Below are positions 27,954 through 37,183 of a DNA stretch of 64,000 nucleotides, piece by piece (within the stretch, counting starts at the first letter, position 1; each line of letters begins with the position of its first letter). Origin of the DNA: JABDKH01 sp963768565. Its GTDB lineage: Bacteria > Bacteroidota > Rhodothermia > Rhodothermales > JABDKH01. The translations under genes were made by a program, and so were the position numbers. The stretch lies in contig CAVYIO010000015.1 in assembly GCA_963768565.1 (NCBI GenBank), forward strand, positions 1-64,000, given 5' to 3'. The notes beneath the pieces were generated by a model that had not been told where the DNA came from, ran no database searches, and saw only the letters and a program-made list of their open reading frames with translations.

Positions 27954-28622
27954 ATGATTCTCTTTGCGTGTGCGCGCGACGCGTCATTACCGGAGATCCA
28001 GAAATACGGTCTCAGGTTTTCGGGTCTCGGCCACAAGATGTATCGAACCCTCGCCGGCGCCAGACGAGATTGCGGAGGCAAGGTTCTGGCGGTCGAGCTG
28101 GATAAGGCGGACCTGGCGAGCTGCACGATCAAGGAGAAGACCGTTCTCGTGCCACAGGTTCGATTGTCGTCCTTTCAAAATCTCAATCCATACCTTCCGC
28201 TGGTCGACGTGGTGGCAGGCGGCGGCCTGGTCGTGAAACAGGTCAAAAGGAAGAATCAGGTCATCGTGATTCACCGCCGGGGAGTGTGGGATCTGCCGAA
28301 GGGGAAACTGGACGACGGAGAGTCCATTGAAACATGCGCAAGGCGCGAGGTTTGCGAAGAGCTGGGTATCGACGAAGCGACCATCGTCGGTCGGGCCGGC
28401 GAGACACTCCATAGCTACACGCGCAGCCGGTCGTACCAGATCAAGACGACGCACTGGTTCTGGATGACGACCGGGGCGACGAAATTCACCCCCCAGGCCG
28501 AAGAACAGATCGACAAAGTTATGTGGATGTCGTGGGGCGATGCGAAGAAGAAACTGGCCTATCCCGTGCTCAGGAATCTGCTGAAGGGCCTGAACCCCTC
28601 GCAGGCAATGGCGCAAGATTAG
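27954..28622 (+). CDS. NUDIX hydrolase with an extra N-terminal domain
   Basis: 222 residues. The Nudix box is at about 117-139 (GKLDDGESIETCARREVCEE, then LGI) with the preceding RRGVWDLPKGK, so it should hydrolyse a nucleoside-diphosphate-linked compound. About 85 residues precede the domain (LPEIQKYGLRFSGLGHKMYR, KVLAVELDKADL). Their spacing of a G-L turn, a Y-x-T-x3-A helix and a VLxVELD strand recalls ADP-ribosyltransferase/KptA-like folds, but that is only an impression. Substrate unknown. Confidence 0.88.
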   Translation: MILFACARDASLPEIQKYGLRFSGLGHKMYRTLAGARRDCGGKVLAVELDKADLASCTIKEKTVLVPQVRLSSFQNLNPYLPLVDVVAGGGLVVKQVKRKNQVIVIHRRGVWDLPKGKLDDGESIETCARREVCEELGIDEATIVGRAGETLHSYTRSRSYQIKTTHWFWMTTGATKFTPQAEEQIDKVMWMSWGDAKKKLAYPVLRNLLKGLNPSQAMAQD

Positions 28623-28684
28623 AGCCTTGACGCCACGCGCCGGCCGTACCTTTTGAACATGTCAATCAAGTAGCACAAAGCCAG

Positions 28685-29788
28685 ATGGGTCCGGTTCTCT
28701 GCAACTACTACGTAACGTACCGCTGCAATGCACGGTGCGGGTTCTGTGATATCTGGGAACAGCCGTCTCCGATGATATCGCTTTCAGATGCGGAGAAGAA
28801 CCTTGACGATCTGAGACGACTGGGCGTCCGCTTCATCGACTTCACGGGAGGCGAGCCGCTTCTGCATCGACAGCTCGACCAGTTGCTGCAGATGGCAAAG
28901 GACCGCGGATTTCTGACGACCGTCACGACCAACGGGTTGCTCTATCCGAAACGCGCAGAAGCGCTGTCAGGCAAGATCGACCTGCTGCATTTTTCGATTG
29001 ACTCGTCGAATGCAGCCGACCATGATCGCTCTCGTGGAGTGAAGTGCTTCGACAAACTCATGGAGTCCATTGATGTCGCCATGTCCCTGGGCGAGTCGCC
29101 GGACCTCCTGCTGACCGTGACGAACGACAACTATGGCGAGATACGGAAGATCTATGAAGAGCTGGCGCTTCCGAACAAACTCGTCCTCATTCTGAATCCG
29201 CTTTTCGAGTACAACTCGCTGGGCGAGCAATTGTCCGAAGACGTTATGCGGCTGATGGAGGAGTTTGGACGCAAGCCGTACACCTATCTGAATCCGGCCT
29301 TTTTGACGCTCCGGAAGAAGGGGGGGAACGACCCGGACAAGCCGACCTGCAAGGCCGTGTCGTCGACGGTTGTGATATCGCCGTCTAATGAGCTCGTGCT
29401 TCCATGCTACCACTATGGTCTGGAGAAGGTGCCGATCGAGGGGAAGCTGTACGATCTGTGGCGCTCGGACACGGTCGACGGGCATCGGGCCCTCGAAGGG
29501 CGGCACGAGGTATGCAGGGGATGTACGATAAACTGCTACTTCGAGCCGAGTTTTTCACGATCGCCAGGCAGCCGTTACTTCTGGCAGAGCATGCCGTCGA
29601 AGATCGGATACGGCTGGACCAAGTTCGTGGTGCAGCGCATGCGGTCGCGAGCAGGTACAAGCGCAGCGCTCCTGCCGGAGTGGAGCAACGACCCGGCGCC
29701 AGACACTTTTTCTGGTGACGGCTCGTCGGAAGTGATCGAACTGCCGATTCTTGGCTCGCCGGCGCGGAGCGACACAGAGCGACGCTGA
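28685..29788 (+). CDS. Radical SAM protein (SPASM-like C-terminus)
   Basis: 367 residues. The radical-SAM cluster motif CNARCGFC (C14, C18, C21) starts right after the N-terminus, followed by FTGGEPLLH (SAM-binding GGE) and TTVTTNGLL. The C-terminal third has additional cysteines (CKAVSSTVVISPSNELVLPC, CRGCTINCYF) of the SPASM/twitch type that bind extra Fe-S clusters. Proteins like this modify peptides or act in cofactor or lipid metabolism; no precursor peptide gene is visible nearby. The start at 28685 leaves almost nothing before the cluster motif, as is common in this family. Confidence 0.9.
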   Translation: MGPVLCNYYVTYRCNARCGFCDIWEQPSPMISLSDAEKNLDDLRRLGVRFIDFTGGEPLLHRQLDQLLQMAKDRGFLTTVTTNGLLYPKRAEALSGKIDLLHFSIDSSNAADHDRSRGVKCFDKLMESIDVAMSLGESPDLLLTVTNDNYGEIRKIYEELALPNKLVLILNPLFEYNSLGEQLSEDVMRLMEEFGRKPYTYLNPAFLTLRKKGGNDPDKPTCKAVSSTVVISPSNELVLPCYHYGLEKVPIEGKLYDLWRSDTVDGHRALEGRHEVCRGCTINCYFEPSFSRSPGSRYFWQSMPSKIGYGWTKFVVQRMRSRAGTSAALLPEWSNDPAPDTFSGDGSSEVIELPILGSPARSDTERR

Positions 29789-29822
29789 GTCCGTTACCCG
29801 GGTCGGCGTGAGGCGAGACGGC

Positions 29823-29921
29823 TTACGCCGCGAACCACTGGATCAAGAGGACGGCGCCCGCGATGAGTGCGAGGCACATCGTACAGACGAGCAGCAGCTT
29901 CAGGATCTTCTTGCCGGTCAT
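29823..29921 (-). CDS. Possible 32-residue single-TM protein
   Basis: A short frame MTGKKILKLLLVCTMCLALI followed by AGAVLLIQWFAA: a basic N-terminus and one hydrophobic helix. It starts just after the terminator of the porin gene, with no Shine-Dalgarno sequence, so it may not be translated. Not recognised. Confidence 0.25.
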   Translation of the reverse strand: MTGKKILKLLLVCTMCLALIAGAVLLIQWFAA

Positions 29922-29925
29922 TGTC

Positions 29926-29963
29926 GGGAAAAGAAAGGGCCCCCGCCATAAGCGAGAGCCCTT
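29926..29963 (-). terminator. Intrinsic terminator of the FadL-type porin gene
   Basis: On the minus strand AAGGGC-TCT-CGC, a short loop, GCG and GCCCTT form an interrupted stem, followed by TTCTTTTCCC. It lies 22 bases after the stop codon at 29985. Confidence 0.7.
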
Positions 29964-29984
29964 CCAGGCCATTTCCGTGGGTGT

Positions 29985-31370
29985 TTACAGAATGATGCTT
30001 GCGCCGGCGATGAACGTCAGCGTCGAAAGCGTGTTCGTGACGGACGTTCCGGGGTTTGAACCACCGAAGGCGTCCGGGAAGATCCACTGGCCCTCGCCCG
30101 AATTCTCCAGACCGTATTGGACGGCCACGTTCGCATTTACACGGTCGCTTATTCTGACGCCGACTCCGCCGGCGACGCGATGCTGAATAAGAGCGTTGGC
30201 CGGCGTGTTGAAGAACGCGAGATCGTCCGGCAGAGGATTCTCGTTGTACGAGTACGCCGAGCACGCACCACGATAGCCGTCGGCCACCTCGTACTGTAGC
30301 CCAGCGCCGCGACAATGATGCTCTCCCAGCCGAAGCCGTCACGGCGTTCATGTCGTTGTAGCCGCTGTCCTTGAAGCCGTCTGTATTCGAGAAGTCGATG
30401 TAGCGCACGTCCGCAGCGAGCAGCAGATTTTCTACGCCCGTGTAGGCGACGCCCGCCGGAGATGATCATCGGATAGTCGAGATTGAACGCGAACTCGGTA
30501 CCCGGTCGGATTTCCTCGGCGGTGAACTCAAAGTCCTGGAACCACTGCGGGCTCTTGACGGACAGTCCCGCGCTCAACCCGCTCGGATCCTTCGGCATGG
30601 ACGCCTACCTGAAAGCCGAATCCCAGGGCGCCGGTGCGCGGCCCGTCGGGGAACAGGAACGTCATGTCAGGCGGTGCAGCCGGGAACGGGGACACCTGAA
30701 GCAGGGCATAGTTGATCGTCGGCGCGAAGCCGATCGCTACCTGGTCCGAGAGCTTGTACGCAATCGTCGGATTGACCTGAAGCAGGGCGAACTCCGATTT
30801 GATCGCTCCGAAGCCGAGACCGCCCTGTGCCTGCTGCGGAGTCAAGATCGGATTGACGTTTGGATTGAAACTTCCGTCCTGGTTAAACGGTGACGGCGAG
30901 GCCGCGTAGTCCACTCCAAAGCCACCGACGAACATCGCTCCCAGGCCAAACGTGAGATTCGACTCCGGCATGACACGGACGTAGCCGAGCGCCGGAATCG
31001 GAAACGGCCCGGCATCGCTGTCGGTCTTGCCGGACATTGCGGCGGGCGGCAGCGGCGTATCGGCAGGAAACGGCGGCGAGGGTGCCGGCCCGAATGCGCC
31101 CGGGTTGACGGATGACTCAATGCTTCCGGTTGGCTGCAGGAACTGAATACTCAGATCCAGACGGCTCTCCTTCGACATTGCTATCGAAGCGGGATTCCAG
31201 TGAACCGGGACAAGCGCATCCTGAGGCGCAGCCATGCCGGCTCCCGCCATAGCCTGGTCAATCGGTCCGACACCGTTGAGGACATGACCACTCTGGGCCA
31301 TAACCGTTGTGAAACTTCCGGCGAGCAGTAACAGAACTGCCGTCAGGAGCGATATGGATTTTGTATTCAT
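29985..31370 (-). pseudogene. OmpP1/FadL family outer-membrane transporter (several frameshifts)
   Basis: Hydrophobic-compound porin of the FadL/TodX type. The N-terminus has a signal peptide (FTTVMAQSGHVLNGVGPIDQ) and the family start (AMAGAGMAAPQDALVPVHWN, PASIAMSKESRLDLSI). Barrel strands follow (YVRVMPESNLTFGLGAMFVG, AYKLSDQVAIGFAPTINY, FAFNLDYP, LLLAADVRYIDFSNTDG) up to the C-terminal strand TLSTLTFIAGASIIL. These pieces are in different frames, with changes near 30600, 30460, 30340 and 30290, so at least four indels would be needed. Its terminator is intact. It is divided from the SQR gene by 81 bases once that gene is corrected. Confidence 0.85.
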
Positions 31371-31451
31371 GACGACTGGGTCGTTGGTTGTTGGGGGTAA
31401 TCGATGGGTATTCTGGCTGCTGCGGGCAGGTGTCGTTCGCGGCTATCGCGA

Positions 31452-32658
31452 TCAAGCCCTGCCGCGCAACATGCCGTTCCAGTAAAGCTGTGGGAGTACG
31501 TAGAGCTTCAGACGCGTACATGGAATACCGCTCTCGCGTCGTGTCGAAAGGGAAAGACGGAAGCGGGCGGTTGTCGTAATCGAACTCTGCGAGAACGAGT
31601 CGGCCGAACCCTGTCACGAGAGGGCAGGACGAATAGCCGTCGTAGACCATTTCGTCGGATATCGCGCCGTCCCGTAGCACCTGCATCAAGTGGTGCACTA
31701 CAATGGGCGCCTGTTTGCGCACAGCGGCTCCGGTCTTTGCATTGGGTGTTGATGTGGCGTCGCCAAGTCCGAAGACATTCGGATACTTGTTGTGCTGCAG
31801 CGTGTCCCGACTCACATCGACCCATCCGTCGACATTGGCCAGGGGGCTTTCCTTAATGAAGTCGGGGGCGCTCTGCGGCGGCACAACGTGCATCATGTCG
31901 AAGGGATACACCTTGTCTTCGACCACTTCGTCGTCCTCATTTCGCACGCGGATGACGGCTTCTTTCTGATCGCCGCGTACCTCAACCAGTTCGTGGCGGG
32001 TGTTGAACGTGATGCCGTAGCGCGCAATGATCTTCTTAAGCGTGCGCTCGAATTCCTTCACGCCAAAGACGACCGTACCCGGCGACATGAACTGGATATC
32101 AGTGTCTTCCAGTTTGCCGTTCAGCCGCAGATAGTCGGCCGTCAGGTACATGATCTTCTGAGGAGCGCCGCCACACTTGACCGGGGTGTTGGGTTGCGTA
32201 AAGATGGCGCGACCGCCCTTGAACTTGCTCAGCACCTCCCACGTGTATTCGGCTCGATCGAAGCCGTAGTTGCTGCAGACGCCGTTCGTGCCGATCGTTT
32301 CGGCGAGACCCGGGATCTTGTTCCAATCCAGTTGTATTCCGGGACATACGACGAGTGCGTCGTATCCGAATGTCTTGCCGCCCTTTGTCGTGACCGTGTT
32401 CTTGTCCGGGTCGAAGCTGACGACATAGTCCTTGATCCAGGTCACGCCGTCGGGGATATAATCCGCCTCTGATCTGACCGAGATCTCTTTCGGGAAGACA
32501 CCCGCGCCAACGAGCGTCCAGATCGGTTGGTAGTAGTGTTTGTCGGAGGGCTCGATGAGGGTGACGGAAGGACCGTCTTCCAGCTCTCGAAGTCGTGCTG
32601 CGACTGTGATCCCGGCGGTACCACCGCCTACGATAACCACCTGATACTTTTCGCTCAT
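31452..32658 (-). CDS. sqr: Sulfide:quinone oxidoreductase / FAD-dependent oxidoreductase (frameshift near the end)
   Basis: About 401 residues once corrected. FAD-binding GGGTAGITVAARL, Cys-containing VVCPGIQLDWNKIP and PNTPVKCGGAPQK, the FAD-linked FGLGDATSTPNAKTGAAVRKQ and SSCPLVTGFGRLVLAEFDYD match type II (mitochondrial-like) SQR, which oxidises sulfide and reduces quinone. As written the frame runs on to 31258 and would overlap the porin start. Dropping one base near 31512 yields MYALKLYVLPQLYWNGMLRG and a stop at 31452, the normal family end. It directly follows the DUF1641 gene, and a rhodanese is divergent. Confidence 0.88.
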
Positions 32659-33405
32659 CTACTTTTCGCTGTTTTGTCGTTCGCTGGCAATTAGAGCATG
32701 TCGCTCGGCCATCCCCTGACCGAACATCTTTCCGAAATTCACAAGGAAACCGAGGGCGCGCCGGGCGTCCGGATCGCGCGAGGTTCGGATGAGTTCCCAC
32801 GCTGTCGCGCTGTACGGCTCCTCGCGCGAGAGGCACTCCTTCTGACAACGCGCCAGGGTGCTTCCCAACATGCCGACGAAGCCGACAGCGTCAGCATCAA
32901 GAACCTGGTCGAGGGCGTCGACGGTGGCGGGGGCGGTCAACTTTTCTCCCAGGGCAAAGGTGCTTCGCACCCGGGCGTCGATACTGATCCCGACCGCTTC
33001 GGCACCCTGGTAGATCTCATCAACAGCGTCCACCATCATCGAGATGAAGCCGGGCAGGTCGTCGAGGAGCGAGGCCAGTTCGGCGATCTTGTCCATGCGC
33101 TCCAGCAGGCCGGTGATGGCCGCGACAGTCGCAGGCTCGGTGAGTTTTTCGACCAGGGCGAGAGATACCCGGACTCTTTCGTCAATGTCAATGCCCGACT
33201 CGTGGGCCCGATCAGCTACGTCGTCGGCGATGTCAGCGAACGAGCTGACGAGCGCGGGACCCTGGGCGACAGCCTGCTCAACCCGGTTGAGCGTGTTTTC
33301 TATAGATTCAAGGCGGTCCAGAAGCCGGCTCAGCCGCTCGGCGGTTTCCGGCTCGTTGATCCGCTCCTGCAACATCGCGATGCCGCGAGATTCAGACATA
33401 TTCAT
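32659..33405 (-). CDS. DUF1641 domain-containing protein
   Basis: About 248 residues from MNMSESRGIAMLQERINEPE (ATG 33405, or 33399). It is a mostly helical protein with repeats of the form L-V-E-K-L-T-E-P-A-T-V-A-A-I (two copies: VEKLTEPATVAAITGLLERM and GEKLTAPATVDALDQVLDA). The C-terminal segment GFLVNFGKMFGQGM is the DUF1641 hallmark. DUF1641 genes often neighbour SQR or formate dehydrogenase. Here the stop abuts the SQR start (32659/32658), so the two are surely one operon; it may serve as an accessory or scaffold protein. Confidence 0.85.
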   Translation of the reverse strand: MNMSESRGIAMLQERINEPETAERLSRLLDRLESIENTLNRVEQAVAQGPALVSSFADIADDVADRAHESGIDIDERVRVSLALVEKLTEPATVAAITGLLERMDKIAELASLLDDLPGFISMMVDAVDEIYQGAEAVGISIDARVRSTFALGEKLTAPATVDALDQVLDADAVGFVGMLGSTLARCQKECLSREEPYSATAWELIRTSRDPDARRALGFLVNFGKMFGQGMAERHALIASERQNSEK

Positions 33406-33694
33406 TGACCGTTCTGTCGTGGTACGCAGGCTTTCTTGTCCTGCGCACCAGTTTGTTGCATCAGCTTGAGCGCGAACCGGGAAAGTATCGGGACTGGAGC
33501 GCCACAAACCTGAAGTCTCGCTCCCCACAGGACGGTGAGGTTCATCCCCTCGAAAGCGTAGGGGACCACCCTACAGGCTTTCCGATGGCTCCGACCATCA
33601 AGTAATCAACCGAACAGATCTACCGGATGATCGTTGAGGATCGGGCGGTATTATTCCCGCAGCGCAGCGACACCATGGCGAACCAGTAGACCAC

Positions 33695-34180
33695 ATGAGA
33701 GCGATAAAGAATCCCTTCCGAGCATTTCGATGGTTCGCCCTGCGGAGGTTTATCAGAACGACGTTCCCCGAGGTAGAACAGCTGTCGACCATGGATCTTT
33801 CGCGCATCCTCGAGTCGTCCGCTGAAGGGACGATCCTGCTACTGGATACGCGCAGGGAGAGCGAGTTCGCAGTGAGTCATCTGGAGGGTGCCGTTCGGCT
33901 CGATCCTGACACAAATGATGATGACCTTGCGAAAATCGCGGATCGGAAGGGCGCGGTCGTTACGTATTGCTCGGTTGGTTATCGTTCGTCCGGCATAGCC
34001 AGGCGACTCCTCAGGGCGGGCTGCCAGGACGTGCGCAACCTGGAGGGATCGATCTTCAAGTGGGCGAACGAAGGACGCACGGTCGTGCGTGACGGGAAAG
34101 AGGTCAGAGAGGTGCATCCCTACAATGAACACTGGGGCAACCTTCTTCGCGCAGAACTTCGTTCGGAAAGGCCAAAGTAG
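33695..34180 (+). CDS. Rhodanese domain protein (sulfurtransferase)
   Basis: 161 residues. Single rhodanese domain: ILLLDTRRESEFAVSHLEGA and the active-site loop VTYCSVGYRSSGIARRLL with its catalytic Cys. A basic N-terminal segment (RAFRWFALRRFIRTTF) precedes it. It would carry a persulfide sulfur from thiosulfate or glutathione persulfide to an acceptor such as cyanide. It is transcribed divergently from DUF1641-SQR across 289 bases, suggesting a small sulfide-oxidation module with a shared control region. Confidence 0.92.
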   Translation: MRAIKNPFRAFRWFALRRFIRTTFPEVEQLSTMDLSRILESSAEGTILLLDTRRESEFAVSHLEGAVRLDPDTNDDDLAKIADRKGAVVTYCSVGYRSSGIARRLLRAGCQDVRNLEGSIFKWANEGRTVVRDGKEVREVHPYNEHWGNLLRAELRSERPK

Positions 34181-34246
34181 GCGGGCGCGGTGTCCGGACT
34201 ACTCACAGAACAAGGAGTCGATTCATCCTGCCGCGAGGACCACCAT

Positions 34247-34978
34247 CTACTCAGGCCGCCGGGTGCCGGATGGTTCGATAGCAGCCAGGCGATGCAGATT
34301 CGCAGCTATTCGGACCAGCAGAAGTGAAGCCATCAGTGCAATACACGCGATACCGAACAGATCAAAAATGGTCGCACCCTTGCCGAGAAATCCCAGTGGC
34401 ACCGGTCCGGCCAGCACCGCGACAGTATTCAGAAAAATCAAGACGAGCCGGCCCTCGGTGGGCCCCATCCGGCCGTACCCGAAATTGAACGTGTCGTCCA
34501 CGTGTGTCTCAAGGTAGACGTTGATCGACATCACGAGATAGACAACCACGAGTGCGACGCCAACGTTGAAGTACATGACCGATGACAGGCCGAGCCCGAG
34601 CCCGACAGCAATCGTGGAGTAGGCGTCCGTGATGTGGTCGAGATAGAAACCGTATCTGGGCCGCTCCGTCTTGCGAACCCTCGCGAGCGTACCGTCCAGG
34701 CTGTCACCGAACCAGTGAACGACGAGCAGAAGGCTTGCGACCCAGAACCAGCGAGGATCTTCGCTGGTGGCCACGTAGGCAGCGCAGATCGCCGTAGACG
34801 AGAGAATGCCGAGAATCGTCAAGTGGTCCGGCATGACCCAGGATGGAAGGGCTGCTGCCAGTCGGGGCAGCGCCCACCGCTCAAAACGCGCAAGGGTAAA
34901 CTCTGACGCTCGGCTATGCTCGCCCAGTTCTGTCATTCGCGCACCACCCGCTCGATAGTCTTCTGCAGTCCGCGCCAT
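34247..34978 (-). CDS. CDP-alcohol phosphatidyltransferase family protein
   Basis: 243 residues, about six TM helices. The family motif D-x2-D-G-x2-A-R-x8-G-x3-D-x3-D is complete: DSLDGTLARVRKTERPR, then YGFYLDHITD. It transfers a phosphatidyl or similar group from a CDP-linked donor to an alcohol in phospholipid synthesis. The specific product cannot be told. A sterol-desaturase/fatty-acid-hydroxylase gene lies upstream on the same strand, so lipid modification may be the shared theme. Confidence 0.92.
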   Translation of the reverse strand: MARTAEDYRAGGARMTELGEHSRASEFTLARFERWALPRLAAALPSWVMPDHLTILGILSSTAICAAYVATSEDPRWFWVASLLLVVHWFGDSLDGTLARVRKTERPRYGFYLDHITDAYSTIAVGLGLGLSSVMYFNVGVALVVVYLVMSINVYLETHVDDTFNFGYGRMGPTEGRLVLIFLNTVAVLAGPVPLGFLGKGATIFDLFGIACIALMASLLLVRIAANLHRLAAIEPSGTRRPE

Positions 34979-35088
34979 CTACAGATAAATAGCCGCTACC
35001 TCAACCTGGAAAGTAACCTTCTGACGGCCACGCCGGATCTCAGCCAACTGTCAGATCGCCCGGACGAGGCGAGTCCAGCGATTACGGA

Positions 35089-35934
35089 TCAGGACCCTGG
35101 AGCGCGACGATCGGCCTGCGCAAGGGGCATCTTGATCAGAGCGGCAAGCGAGTCCGCCTCAGGACCTGCGAACTGGTCGAGGCCGAACTCGATCTCGTGG
35201 GGATCGGCGCGAAGCCGGAACGACCGGGCCGCCCGATCCCAGAACGAGAACAGAGCGCTGTAGTTCGAGTCCGTCTCCATCATCACGCGCGAATGATGGA
35301 CCTTGTGCATGGCCGGCGTGACAATTGCGATCCGTAGAATTCGGTCCAGTCGTGGAGAGACGCCGATGTTCGCGTGGTGGAATTGCACTACGCCAAACAT
35401 GATGGTTTCGTAGAGAAGCAGCTCCCATGCATAAACGCCGAGCAGAACGATGAGGGGAATTCGCAACGCCGACGACAGGATGATCTCGCCGACATGAAAG
35501 CGGCCGGCCGTTGAGACGTCCATCTGGGTGTCGGAGTGGTGAACGCGGTGAAAGCGCCACAGGAAGGGGACGCGGTGGTTCAGCCGGTGCCACGTGTAGG
35601 TCCATGCGTCGAAAAGAAGCACAGCTCCAACCGCATGCGCCCACGGCGGCAACCCTATCAACGAAAGCTGGTTGAGCAGACCCCAGGAATGCTCCTCGGC
35701 CCAGATGGACGCCGCCACCCACATGGCGACGAAAGCCAGGGCGATGATCAGCGAGTTGATGGCGCCCAGAACAAGATTCTTGATTATGTGCGAGGCGCGC
35801 ACGCGGCCGGAAGAGCGGAAGAAAGAAAAGAAAGGGCGCAGGCTCTCCCACGCCAGAAATAGAACCAGGCCGATGATGTAGACCAGAACCTGAGCCTGGC
35901 CGATCTGTGAGATGACAACTTGCATATCGCGCAC
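35089..35934 (-). CDS. Sterol desaturase / fatty acid hydroxylase superfamily protein
   Basis: 281 residues, membrane-embedded di-iron enzyme. The histidine clusters are WHRLNHRVPFLWRFHRVHHSD (HxxxH...HxxHH), HHANIG and KVHHSR, with TM helices before and between them (IIGLVLFLAWESLRPFFSFF, SLIIALAFVAMWVAAS). It should hydroxylate or desaturate a lipid; the substrate is unknown. Confidence 0.92.
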   Translation of the reverse strand: MRDMQVVISQIGQAQVLVYIIGLVLFLAWESLRPFFSFFRSSGRVRASHIIKNLVLGAINSLIIALAFVAMWVAASIWAEEHSWGLLNQLSLIGLPPWAHAVGAVLLFDAWTYTWHRLNHRVPFLWRFHRVHHSDTQMDVSTAGRFHVGEIILSSALRIPLIVLLGVYAWELLLYETIMFGVVQFHHANIGVSPRLDRILRIAIVTPAMHKVHHSRVMMETDSNYSALFSFWDRAARSFRLRADPHEIEFGLDQFAGPEADSLAALIKMPLAQADRRAPGS

Positions 35935-36156
35935 GTTTATTGAAAGAGTGCGACCCCCGCTACAGAGGAAGGTTTCTCAACCCGACAGATGCCGCCAGGC
36001 ACGGTTCTGGCGATCGGGTCAGTCCGTCGCAGGGAAAAGTTCGCCCGCCGTCCTGAAAGCCGAACCTACCACCGTCTCTTCATGGGTGCACTTCTAGTCA
36101 TGCACGTCTGACATTGGGTGGACTAGTTTCGGAGTGGTGGCCGAATCTAGACTTTG

Positions 36157-36186
36157 AAGGCCCGGGTTTGGTGGAACCCGGGCCTT
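36157..36186 (+). terminator. Orphan intrinsic terminator with a 12-bp perfect stem
   Basis: AAGGCCCGGGTT (36157-36168), loop TGGTGG, AACCCGGGCCTT (36175-36186), then CGCTTTTTCTG. The T-run is on the plus strand, but no plus-strand gene lies in the 222 bases before it (35935-36156). The converging small gene on the minus strand ends 34 bases further on without a T-run on its own side. Confidence 0.75.
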
Positions 36187-36219
36187 CGCTTTTTCTGTCG
36201 CGATTGCTGCCCAACCCTT

Positions 36220-36414
36220 CTACTTCGGTTCCTGCGGGCCCTCGTCTTCACGCTTGCTTTGATGATGCCGGAGCAGTTCGGCGGCACGTCTGCGGGCGTT
36301 GTCCTCCGCCGACGGGAGAACGGCGTCCAGCATCGGCCGGATCAACACATCGTAGTTATAGATCAGAAGCAGGATAGCGGCCGCCGCTGCGACCGCGCCA
36401 ATCAGGTACCACAT
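36220..36414 (-). CDS. Hypothetical small membrane protein
   Basis: 64 residues from MWYLIGAVAAAAAILLLIYN: one N-terminal TM helix, then a charged cytoplasmic tail (SAEDNARRRAAELLRHHQSK, then REDEGPQEPK). An upstream in-frame ATG (36441) adds nine residues. Not recognised; no partner evident. Confidence 0.5.
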   Translation of the reverse strand: MWYLIGAVAAAAAILLLIYNYDVLIRPMLDAVLPSAEDNARRRAAELLRHHQSKREDEGPQEPK

Positions 36415-36475
36415 GCAGCAAATATCGGCGCCCTGACGCACAGGTCAAGCGTGGACCGGCTCGAGTGCGCCGGCC

Positions 36476-36979
36476 TCAGCGGTTCGCCTCCACTGCATCT
36501 CGATGCCACGACACCTTAATGGACTTCTCTCCGTCTCCGTACGTGAAGTTTAGGTCGCCCTGATACGATCGGCCAACGGCGTCGCCGATCCGCCTCGCCA
36601 CGTGGACGCCAGTTGTTGTGATCTCCAGACCGCCAGGGACCTCCGAGATAGCCATGATGCGCTCCAGAGGATGCTCGCCTTTCTCCAGCGCCTCCACGTT
36701 GTGAATGAGGCCGACGATTTCACTGCGATGATCGGCAAGGAAGGACCCGGACAACTTCAAGATGCCCGCGGGCACATTGTCCGCAATACGCTGGCACGAC
36801 GGACAAGTCGTGGTATTCGTGGTCTCAGCGCGATCGCCCCATGACCAACGGCCGTCCGTAAAAACAGCCCCGCATTCCCGGCAGGCACTGGGTTCGCGGA
36901 GCTTCTTGTCAACCCTGTATACGTCATGCCTCTTTTCTCGGACGAGGCGATCCTTCCTGCCAAATACACCTTTGTACAT
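36476..36979 (-). CDS. Zinc-ribbon protein, BCAM0308 / NMD3-like family
   Basis: 167 residues. Two CxxC pairs (ACRECGAVFTDGRW and TTCPSCQRIADNVPAG) form an N-terminal zinc ribbon. They are followed by LKLSGSFLADHRSEIVGLIHNVE and HPLERIMAISEVPGGLEITT, the pattern seen in the bacterial BCAM0308 family and, more distantly, in the N-terminal part of archaeal/eukaryotic NMD3. RNA or ribosome binding is possible but unproven. The C-terminus (DLNFTYGDGEKSIKVSWHRD) is a beta segment. Confidence 0.75.
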   Translation of the reverse strand: MYKGVFGRKDRLVREKRHDVYRVDKKLREPSACRECGAVFTDGRWSWGDRAETTNTTTCPSCQRIADNVPAGILKLSGSFLADHRSEIVGLIHNVEALEKGEHPLERIMAISEVPGGLEITTTGVHVARRIGDAVGRSYQGDLNFTYGDGEKSIKVSWHRDAVEANR

Positions 36980-37183
36980 TCATTCACCTCACATTGAGAA
37001 TACTTTCTCACAGAACATATCGGGACCGCGCAACAGAACCTTTGTAAGAGAACGTGCAGGGAGTATTGTCCCTCCGTGTCGAGCTGGCGCGCGCATCCGT
37101 GATTACCGGGAGATTTTGCTCGCGGGCGCCCCGCCACCTGACAACATGTAGCGCCCGCCTGCCCTGGGCCCGGCCCCGCAGAT

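Noticed and set aside
29794..30408. 204-residue gene downstream of the porin
   Set aside because: Its start (YIDFSNTDGFKDSGYNDMN) is a porin strand out of frame; the rest is non-coding-like.
31258..32658. 466-residue SQR overlapping the porin gene by 113 bases
   Set aside because: The last 60 residues are out of frame relative to the family; the corrected end is 31452.
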